Positions 8,943 to 16,093 of a stretch of 61,751 nucleotides of DNA are shown piece by piece. The stretch is taken from NCBI GenBank assembly GCA_016714605.1, contig JADKDL010000025.1, forward strand, positions 1-61,751. Direction: 5' to 3'. Every line of letters begins with the position of its first letter. Position 1 is the stretch's first letter. Under the pieces are notes generated by a model. The model was not told the origin of the DNA and searched no databases. It worked only from the letters and a program-made list of their open reading frames with translations. This DNA comes from Bacteroidales bacterium (GTDB lineage Bacteria; Bacteroidota; Bacteroidia; Bacteroidales; UBA1715). Both the position numbers and the translations under genes were made by a program.

Positions 8943-11237
8943 TTAAAACTTCAAGTTTATTCCAACTGTTAATGAACTTATTAGTCTTCTATTACCCAAA
9001 CTATGAGGAATAAATCCGGAATTTGAAAAGGTAAGTAAATCAGACATTGACATGAAAATTTTAAATTCTTGTAACTTATCTGCAAGTTTTGATAGAGGCG
9101 CAAAATCGTATCCAATTGTAATATTACTAATTTTAAAATAATTAAATTCTTCTATACGAAATGTATTAATTAAGAATTCTCTATATACAATAGTAGCACC
9201 TGTAGCACCTTTGCCAACAATCTGAAAGAATCCGTTTTTATAGTTAAAATTTAATTGCAACCCAAACACAAAATCGGGCATTATTTTTCCTAAAAACACA
9301 TGGTCTTTAAAATTTAACAAGCTGTCTTTGTTAATGTCTACCAACCTATAATCGCCAGGGTTCAGATCTGTAAAATATGGAATATGCATATAATCAATTA
9401 TAGGATTGGAATATTGCGCTGCAAGATTAAACTCTTGTTTATAAGCATCTATCTCTTCCCAGCTATCTAATACTTTATTTTTAGGATCTATATAATATCC
9501 CGTTAAATAATCAGGTGAAGAATACATAGGATTGCCTATAGGAGCATTGGTTTTTAAATATTTACTTTGATTATAGGTAAACATTCCAGTAGTGGAAAAG
9601 TTAAATTGTCCTTTATTTTTGCTGTAAGTTAACATTATATTCAGAGCATTTGATTTGGAATCATAACTACCATAGTAAAGTTCTGATTCGGGTACTCCGC
9701 TCTTTCTATCTGTTATTTTGTTGTTCCACCAAAATGATGATTGGAAAACATTATTTAAAGAATTTAGATTAATTCCAACATTAGTAGATGATGTAGATTG
9801 TTTGCTATCCCAATAATCTACATCGTATTGTTTCCAGCTCACCCACAGTTTACAAAAAAGAGGTGCTTTGTTTGTCCAAAAGCTTTCATTACTTACAACC
9901 CAAGCTCCCGAAACTGCCGGAAGATACGTCCATTGATGAAAATTTTCTACACTTGCACTATCTGCTCTAAAAACAATATCTAATAGGTATTTGTTTTTAT
10001 ATGAATATGATAATTGCCCGAATAAGGAGTTGGTATAAATAAAATCTTCTAAAATTCTATAATAATTATTATATATATAATCACTATTGGGTATCCTTTT
10101 ATAAGGTCTATCATAAACAGATATTCCCATGCCTTCACTAAAACCATACTTAGGCAAGAGGTAGATCATTTTCTGATTGTCATTATTCCAATTATAATAG
10201 GGATTCATCAAACTTCTGTATTCATGTCCTAAAAGAAACGTTAGATTATGGTTTAGATTCAAGTCCGGTTTATATGTAATGGTGTTTGATAAAGTCCATT
10301 GCTTACTTTGGTTATATACATCTGCAACATATTCTTCAAAGCCAGCAGTAGAATCTTTAATATATTTGTCGATTATTTTAATATATCCATGAGTATAATT
10401 CAAACTCATGGAAGATCTTATCGTTATTTCTTTGATTGGATTGAGTTGAGCAAAAATACTTCCTAAGATATTTTTCGATTTAGAATTGCTACCAGCATCT
10501 ACAGTTTGAATTTTAGAGTTTAAAATAAAGGTTTCGCCTAAACTAAGTATGTTACGTTTTTTACTCTTGATAATGTGAATTGAGGAATTAAAATGAGCTG
10601 ATGATAAAAAATTATTTATTGCTCCCCCGAAAGACAGTGAATATCGAGGTTTATTGTAATACATGTTAAGTATACTATTAACAAATCGATTCGCTTGGAA
10701 ATTACTCTTTTCAATTTGCCATTTACCTGGCTTCAATAGAGAAGTATCCTTTTTAGTTGAAATTATTACAACTCCTTTTCTTGCTAACGATCCATACAAA
10801 GCGGTATAAACGCCATCGTCTACAATGGTCATTTGTTTTACATCTTCAATGCTGAGAAAATCAATATTCGTATATGGAACATCATCAACAATATAAAGCG
10901 GTTGCGAACTTATTAAACTACTATTTCTACTTGGATATACTTCAAAGTTATATCTCACATCACTGTTAAAGATGTAGATACTAGGAAGCAATCCTTTGAA
11001 AACAGACCGAATGTTTTGTTTTGTTTGCTGTTGAATGAGCTCCGGATTTATAATACATGCTCCATGTATTGTTTCTTGCTCTCGTTTTACGCCATAACCC
11101 ACATTTACAGCTTTCACTGTGTCAGCATTGGTAGGAGACTTTTTAGTTAATTCAATGCTATCGATTTGTGCAAATAAAGATTGAATAGATATTAATGTAA
11201 ATAACAGAAAAAATTTACCCTGAATATTGAAGTTCAT
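8943..11237 (-). CDS. SusC-like TonB-dependent receptor, orphan
   Basis: A 764-residue outer-membrane protein. A signal peptide (cut after FAQ near residue 24) is followed directly by a plug domain: VNVGYGVKREQETIHGA, PLYIVDDVPYTNIDFLS and a VKQMTIVDDGVYTALYGSLARKG region equivalent to the SusC V-L-K-D-A-S-A-A-x-Y-G-x-R box. The rest is beta-barrel, ending LTVGINLKF with the terminal aromatic needed for insertion. The usual N-terminal carboxypeptidase-like domain is absent, and the protein is shorter than SusC (about 1000 residues). No SusD gene is adjacent. It probably imports an unidentified ligand with TonB energy, or is a relict receptor. The frame is intact. Confidence 0.85.
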   Translation of the reverse strand: MNFNIQGKFFLLFTLISIQSLFAQIDSIELTKKSPTNADTVKAVNVGYGVKREQETIHGACIINPELIQQQTKQNIRSVFKGLLPSIYIFNSDVRYNFEVYPSRNSSLISSQPLYIVDDVPYTNIDFLSIEDVKQMTIVDDGVYTALYGSLARKGVVIISTKKDTSLLKPGKWQIEKSNFQANRFVNSILNMYYNKPRYSLSFGGAINNFLSSAHFNSSIHIIKSKKRNILSLGETFILNSKIQTVDAGSNSKSKNILGSIFAQLNPIKEITIRSSMSLNYTHGYIKIIDKYIKDSTAGFEEYVADVYNQSKQWTLSNTITYKPDLNLNHNLTFLLGHEYRSLMNPYYNWNNDNQKMIYLLPKYGFSEGMGISVYDRPYKRIPNSDYIYNNYYRILEDFIYTNSLFGQLSYSYKNKYLLDIVFRADSASVENFHQWTYLPAVSGAWVVSNESFWTNKAPLFCKLWVSWKQYDVDYWDSKQSTSSTNVGINLNSLNNVFQSSFWWNNKITDRKSGVPESELYYGSYDSKSNALNIMLTYSKNKGQFNFSTTGMFTYNQSKYLKTNAPIGNPMYSSPDYLTGYYIDPKNKVLDSWEEIDAYKQEFNLAAQYSNPIIDYMHIPYFTDLNPGDYRLVDINKDSLLNFKDHVFLGKIMPDFVFGLQLNFNYKNGFFQIVGKGATGATIVYREFLINTFRIEEFNYFKISNITIGYDFAPLSKLADKLQEFKIFMSMSDLLTFSNSGFIPHSLGNRRLISSLTVGINLKF

Positions 11238-11345
11238 CTAATAAATGTTTGAAAAAAATATTTATGAAATTACCAATTACATTTCAGCCGTAAAATTACT
11301 GATTTTTTGTTGGAAAAAGTTATCAGCTACAAAACTTCAATAAAG

Positions 11346-11384
11346 AAAAAAACTCCAATCGTGATGAATTGGAGCTTTTTTTTC
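11346..11384 (+). terminator. Intrinsic terminator in a divergent intergenic region
   Basis: An A-run, a CTCCAAT / ATTGGAG stem with an 8-base loop, and a run of nine T. It sits between two divergently transcribed genes, 79 bases before the rightward one, where no upstream rightward gene ends. It may terminate a short leader or small RNA, or be a leftover from a lost gene. The A and T runs make it potentially bidirectional. Confidence 0.7.
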
Positions 11385-11462
11385 ACCCCAAGTCCTTCCC
11401 TTTTATTTTAGTTTAAAAAAGTTTTGATGTATCTTAGCTATTAATGTATTATAATTTAGTAA

Positions 11463-13373
11463 ATGAACAGAAATAAGAAAGAATCAACCTTTAGTGAGGC
11501 GAAACAGAGCGAAACACCGCAGACTAAGAACAAAACGTTAGAGTACTTGGCAATTGGGTTTGTGCTGATAATGGTTTTTATTCTAGGATTAAAGAAACTG
11601 TATAGTCCCGATATTGGGTTTCATCTAGAAGCTGGAAAGTGGATGCTCGAAAACTGCCGTGTAATGGGGTCTGATGTATTTACTTATACCGGATTTGGCA
11701 CTCCTTATTATGACCTCAACTGGCTTTACCAGATTTCTGTTTACAAAATATTCCATTGGTTTGGTGCTTCGGGCTTGGTTTTGATTAATTCCTTGCTCAT
11801 TACAGTATCTGTTCTCATGCTTTTTGTAAGATTGAGGCTGCTAGGTATTTCTAAATTTCACCTTGCAATACTTTTACTCATTATCGGAATTATACCCTTC
11901 CCCATGGAAGTAAGACCTCATGTGGTTTCAGTGCTTTTTCTCAATGCTTTATTATATATTCTCGAATTGTATAAGTTTAAGAAAGTCAATAGGCTTTACT
12001 GGCTTCCATTTATAGTTTTGGGTTGGATAAACTTTCACAGTTTGGGCATTCTGGGTATTGTGGTTATTGGCACATACACCGTTGGAGCCTTTTTGGAAGA
12101 GAAAAAGATAGACAAACTGCTGCTTCGTTATTTGCTCTTGTCCATTTTAGCAATGGTTATTACTCCTTTTTTATTCAATGGTTTTTTATTTATTTTCAAG
12201 CAATTCCTCATCCTGTCCGACAGTGGTAATATGAGCGAATATGTAGGTGAGTTAGCTTCTCCATTCAGTTTAAAGGGACTTTATAAGTATGGTATTGGAT
12301 ATTTATCAAAACCCTACTTCTGGTTGCATGTGTTTATGGCAATATCGGTTGTGGCAGCTATTACATTATTGCGGATTAAGCAATTTACCTTGTTTTTAAT
12401 TTGTGTGCTGTTTTTCGTATTGCTGAGTCTTGCTAAGACAAATTATGTTTACTTCTTTTTTGTCGCTTATCCGTATATGGTATTTGTCTGGGCGAGAAAG
12501 AAAGAGGAGAAACCGAAAGCCTCTGCATTTTCACGTTTCGTTACGCCTAACAGGGTAAATGGCTTTTCTCTCACCATTGCCATAATCATAGGCTGGACAA
12601 GCATTACCGGAGGGTATAGAATAATTACTGATGATACGGTTCAATTTGGAATAGCTATAGACAAACAATATCTGCCAGTAGAAGCAACCGAATTTCTTGT
12701 AAACAACAACATTAAAGGAAAGCTTTTGAATCACTTTGATTTTGGTGGCTATTTAGCGCATTTTTATAGCGAAAAAACATTTATAGACGGACGGTTGGAA
12801 GTGGTTGATGAAACTACTTTTAATGAATATTACAATAGCATATATGGAGACAACGGACTTGCGCCACTCATTGAAAAACACCAACCCGATATTATAATTT
12901 TTCCGTATTTCAAGGCTCAAAAATGGTGGGGTGCAATGCTGCGTAATCCAGACTGGAGACTTATTTATGTGGATCATCTTACCGCAGTGTATGTCCCGCA
13001 AAAAAAATACCCCGAAATACCTACCGTAACCGAAGCTTCTATTTTAAAAAGAATACCTCAATATAATGCTGAACAAATACAAAAAATATTTAAGCAAGAT
13101 AAAAATAGCAAAACCCTAGCTTTTTTTAAAAGTTTTGTAGAAAAGCAAAATAGCGCAACCGAATATGAGACCCTTTCCATGTTTTGTTTTGCTTCAGGGT
13201 TTACCAATGCAGCCTTATCTCTTGCAGCTGCAACAATAAACGAAGCAACCTATTCACCATCGACCACATACTACAACCTCTATCATTTTTATAGCTTGAA
13301 TAAGGATTTTAAAACTGCTAACGTCTATCTTAAGAAAAGTGGTCAGAAGAAAATCAGAACCAAAAGAAATTGA
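11463..13373 (+). CDS. Polytopic membrane protein, GT39/PMT-like, with C-terminal domain
   Basis: A 636-residue protein. About ten hydrophobic segments lie between residues 28 and 385. The first periplasmic loop after segment 1 has SPDIGFHLEAGKWMLEN and DLNWLYQISVYKI, a layout seen in lipid-linked-sugar glycosyltransferases of the GT39/PMT-like fold. The soluble C-terminal part contains LLNHFDFGGYLAHFY and TFIDGRLEVV, a motif pair common in a family of bacterial membrane proteins of unknown activity. After that come helical pairs that could be TPR-like. It ends 35 bases before an FAD-dependent enzyme on the same strand, suggesting a two-gene unit in envelope glycan work. The substrate cannot be named. 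Confidence 0.65.
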   Translation: MNRNKKESTFSEAKQSETPQTKNKTLEYLAIGFVLIMVFILGLKKLYSPDIGFHLEAGKWMLENCRVMGSDVFTYTGFGTPYYDLNWLYQISVYKIFHWFGASGLVLINSLLITVSVLMLFVRLRLLGISKFHLAILLLIIGIIPFPMEVRPHVVSVLFLNALLYILELYKFKKVNRLYWLPFIVLGWINFHSLGILGIVVIGTYTVGAFLEEKKIDKLLLRYLLLSILAMVITPFLFNGFLFIFKQFLILSDSGNMSEYVGELASPFSLKGLYKYGIGYLSKPYFWLHVFMAISVVAAITLLRIKQFTLFLICVLFFVLLSLAKTNYVYFFFVAYPYMVFVWARKKEEKPKASAFSRFVTPNRVNGFSLTIAIIIGWTSITGGYRIITDDTVQFGIAIDKQYLPVEATEFLVNNNIKGKLLNHFDFGGYLAHFYSEKTFIDGRLEVVDETTFNEYYNSIYGDNGLAPLIEKHQPDIIIFPYFKAQKWWGAMLRNPDWRLIYVDHLTAVYVPQKKYPEIPTVTEASILKRIPQYNAEQIQKIFKQDKNSKTLAFFKSFVEKQNSATEYETLSMFCFASGFTNAALSLAAATINEATYSPSTTYYNLYHFYSLNKDFKTANVYLKKSGQKKIRTKRN

Positions 13374-13407
13374 AGATGAAAATGTGGCTTAATAATATCT
13401 CTAACAC

Positions 13408-14832
13408 ATGAAGATTATTATAATTGGAGCAGGACCGGCAGGTTTAAGTTGTGCTTTTCATTTGGCAAAGCATGGGCACAATGTGGAGGTCTATGAGGCG
13501 AGTAATCTTATTGGTGGCATGGCTAGAAGTTTCGATTTATGGAATCAGAGAGTTGACCTTGGACCTCATCGGTTTTTCTCTAAACAAAAAGAAGTAAATG
13601 ATTTTTTTATTGAATTAATAAAAGATGATTATACCCTTGTAAAAAGGCAAACCAGAATATTCTACAATAACAGGTATTTCGATTATCCTCTTAAACTAGG
13701 CAATGTACTTAAAAACCTACCATTCGTTACCGTGATAGGTATATTATGGCACTATTTCTTGCAGAGACTCAAGCCAATAAAAGAACCAAAGAACTTTGAA
13801 GAGTGGGTGACCAACCGTTTTGGCAAAAAGCTTTTTGAACTGTTTTTTAAAAATTATACCGAGAAACTTTGGGGAATAAAATGTTCTCAAATAGATGCAG
13901 ATTGGGCTGCTCAGAGAATTAAAAACCTCTCATTGTTTGAGGCAGTAAAAACTGCAATTGTAGGCAATAGAGGGAATAAGCACAAAACCCTAATCGACGA
14001 GTTTGCATACCCCAACCATGGCACCGGAACTATTTATGAAAGAGCAGTAGATTATATACATGCCAACGGTGGAAACGTATTTCTGAACAAACCAATAAAA
14101 CGGGTACTGCTTGATGAAAATAATACCACTGCCAAAGGTATTGAATTGATCGACGGGACTATCTGCTATGCCGACAGCGTTGTCTCTACAATGCCACTAA
14201 CACTTCTTGTAAAGGGTTTGCAAGCGGTTCCCGATGCGGTATCAGACGCAATAAGTAAACTTTACTTTCGCAATACAATTCTGGTTTATTTGGAGATAAA
14301 CCAAGAATTTCTCTTTACAGACAATTGGTTGTATATCCATTCGCCCAACGTAAAACATGGAAGAGTAACAAACTTCAGAAATTGGAGTCCGCATCTGAAC
14401 AAAGATCAGAAATCAACCATTTTATGTATGGAATTTTGGTGCTTCGAAAACGATGAGATTTGGAATGGCGACGAAAACAACATTAGCAAAACGGCACAAG
14501 AAGAGATTTATAAAATAAACCTAATACCACCTTCTGCCCAAATACTTAATACAAAAATTATAAAAATACCAAAATGCTATCCGGTATATGAAACAGGCTA
14601 TCAAAGCAATTTGAATGAGATTGTGACGTACTTGAAAACCATAAAATCGCTCTATCCAATTGGTCGGTACGGGGCTTTCAAGTATAATAATCAGGATCAT
14701 TCTATACTCATGGGTATTCTGGCGGCTAACAACATCATGGGGAAAACAGAAACCGATTTATGGCTTATAAATACCGACACAGAATACCACGAAAAGGGTA
14801 AATCAATGAATAAGAACGATACATTGAGGTAG
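13408..14832 (+). CDS. FAD-dependent amine-oxidase / UDP-galactopyranose-mutase-like enzyme
   Basis: A 474-residue cytoplasmic flavoprotein. The N-terminus is a classic dinucleotide fold: MKIIIIGAGPAGLSCAFHL with the ribose-binding acid in VEVYEASNLIGGMA. RVDLGPHRFFSKQ follows the FAD loop, as in the protoporphyrinogen-oxidase-like branch. YTEKLWGIKCSQIDADWAAQ and a C-terminal IGRYGAFKYNNQDHSI flavin-contact segment support the same group. Proteins of this branch are often found with polysaccharide genes and are annotated as NAD(P)-binding or UGM-like. The chemistry here is not determined. It follows the GT39-like gene by 34 bases. The palindrome/transposase island begins 22 bases after its stop. 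Confidence 0.8.
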   Translation: MKIIIIGAGPAGLSCAFHLAKHGHNVEVYEASNLIGGMARSFDLWNQRVDLGPHRFFSKQKEVNDFFIELIKDDYTLVKRQTRIFYNNRYFDYPLKLGNVLKNLPFVTVIGILWHYFLQRLKPIKEPKNFEEWVTNRFGKKLFELFFKNYTEKLWGIKCSQIDADWAAQRIKNLSLFEAVKTAIVGNRGNKHKTLIDEFAYPNHGTGTIYERAVDYIHANGGNVFLNKPIKRVLLDENNTTAKGIELIDGTICYADSVVSTMPLTLLVKGLQAVPDAVSDAISKLYFRNTILVYLEINQEFLFTDNWLYIHSPNVKHGRVTNFRNWSPHLNKDQKSTILCMEFWCFENDEIWNGDENNISKTAQEEIYKINLIPPSAQILNTKIIKIPKCYPVYETGYQSNLNEIVTYLKTIKSLYPIGRYGAFKYNNQDHSILMGILAANNIMGKTETDLWLINTDTEYHEKGKSMNKNDTLR

Positions 14833-14854
14833 ATAAGCGTATTGTTTTTAACGA

Positions 14855-15030
14855 ATCAAGCCTCGGAGGTGGCATTATGGTAGAAACCATGCAGCTAACG
14901 CATCAAGCCTCGGAGAGGCAATATTATGGTAGAATAAAACAAAATAATATAAAGCCACAGCGTGGCGACATTATGGTAGAATCAAGAATATACCAACAAA
15001 TCAAGCCTTGTAGAGTTGCCATTATGGTAA
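14855..15030 (+). repeat. REP-like palindromic repeats, left cluster (4 copies, forward)
   Basis: Four copies of a ~32-bp unit: a short hairpin of changing sequence, then the constant tail ATTATGGTA(GA). Copies: 14855-14884 (imperfect stem GCCTC..GTGGC), 14902-14934 (GCCTC-GGA-GAGGC), 14951-14981 (GCCAC-AGC-GTGGC), 15000-15030 (degenerate). The loop is three bases where the stem is perfect. Spacer sequences between copies differ, except that copy 3 is followed by a segment (ATCAAGAATATACCAACA) that also follows the tail at 15902 and 16002. The cluster ends 71 bases before the transposase start. Confidence 0.85.
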
Positions 15031-15100
15031 AAAACATAAATAAAACATAATTAATTTATTTAAAGGCGATATTAATTCCAATAAAAAACAATTTCAATAC

Positions 15101-15562
15101 ATGGCAAATACATACACACAAATAAACATACATGCAATATTTGCTGTAAAAGGTCGTGAAAATGTTATTACCGAAAAATTCCGAGACGAACTTTTCAAAT
15201 ACATTTCAGGAATGCTTAAAAACATTGGTCAATACCCATTGGCGGTGAATGGATATAGAGATCATATTCACGTATTTTTTGAATTACATCCAACCAAAGC
15301 ATTGTCTGAAATTATAGGACAAGTAAAAGCCAATTCTTCAAAATGGATAAACGATAAGCATAAGGTATTAGGTAAGTTTGCGTGGCAAGAGGGATATGGT
15401 GGTTTTTCATATTCAAGATCACAAAGGGATGATGTGATAAATTATATCATCAACCAAGAAAAACACCACAAAACGAGTTCCTTTAGAGATGAATACATGA
15501 ATTTGTTAAAGAAATTCGAAATTGATTTTAAAGATGAATATGTGTTCGAGTTTTTTGATTGA
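15101..15562 (+). mobile_element. IS200-like Y1 transposase of the REP-associated (RAYT) type
   Basis: A 153-residue HUH single-strand DNA transposase. YTQINIHAIFAVKGRENVI is the usual first strand of the Y1_Tnp fold. GYRDHIHVFFELHP supplies the HxH metal site (near residue 53), and SQRDDVINYIINQEKHHK supplies the catalytic-tyrosine helix (Y near 120) with its Q and H partners. The length is typical and the frame is intact. No tnpB partner and no simple left/right element ends are seen. Instead the gene sits within clusters of short palindromic repeats, the arrangement that defines REP-associated tyrosine transposases. In that model the protein recognises and moves the palindromes rather than only itself. 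Confidence 0.9.
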
Positions 15563-15589
15563 AGATATTCGTTATTTAGATGTCCGTTT

Positions 15590-15826
15590 TACCTTAATGT
15601 CGCACCGCTGGTGCTTTATGAATTTTTGCATTTCTATTCTACCATAATATCGCTCCTAACGGAGCTTTGATGGGCGTTGGGAATCAAATCTACTACTATA
15701 ATATCGCACAGCTGGTACTTTATGGAACTTTTTGAATATCTATGTCTACCATAATGTCGCTCCTAACGGAGCTTGATGAAATTGTTGCATAAATGTACTA
15801 CCATAATACCGCACCGCTGGTGCTTT
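15590..15826 (-). repeat. REP-like palindromic repeats, right cluster A (5 copies, inverted)
   Basis: Five copies in the opposite orientation (TACCATAAT then a hairpin) immediately right of the transposase: 15590-15622 (GCACC-GCT-GGTGC), 15638-15672 (GCTCC-TAAC-GGAGC), 15694-15726 (GCACA..GGTAC, imperfect), 15746-15780 (GCTCC-TAAC-GGAGC), 15798-15826 (GCACC-GCT-GGTGC). Two stem types alternate. The constant arm TACCATAATRTCGC is the reverse complement of the tail in the left cluster. One copy has a changed tail (ACCTTAATG). Confidence 0.85.
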
Positions 15827-15829
15827 TAA

Positions 15830-16059
15830 AAGCCACAATGTGGCAATTGTATGGTAATAAACAAAATAGTAACAAACAAATTAAGACTCGGATAAGCGGC
15901 ATTATGGTAAAATCAAGAATATACCAACATTAAACCTCCTAGAGGCGATATTATGCTAGAAAACAAATAGAAATAATCGAATTAAGCTTCGGAGAGGCGG
16001 CATTATGGTAGAATCAAGAATATACCAACATTAAGCCTCCTAGAGGTGATATTATGGTA
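15830..16059 (+). repeat. REP-like palindromic repeats, right cluster B (5 copies, forward)
   Basis: Orientation flips back at 15827-15830, where an inverted copy abuts a forward one head to head. Copies: 15830-15860 (GCCAC-AAT-GTGGC, tail degenerate), 15880-15912 (degenerate stem), 15929-15961 (ACCTC-CTA-GAGGC), 15981-16013 (GCTTC-GGA-GAGGC), 16030-16059 (GCCTC-CTA-GAGGT). In several copies one arm base differs while the other is kept. The last copy ends 35 bases before the stop of the M6 protease, which is read from the other strand. Confidence 0.85.
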
Positions 16060-16093
16060 TATATAAGAGTAGTAATTCTCTTCCAAAACCCAT

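Noticed and set aside
14855..16059. CRISPR array
   Set aside because: Repeats are palindromic with variable stems, occur in both orientations, spacers are unequal, and there are no cas genes. A REP/RAYT arrangement explains them better.
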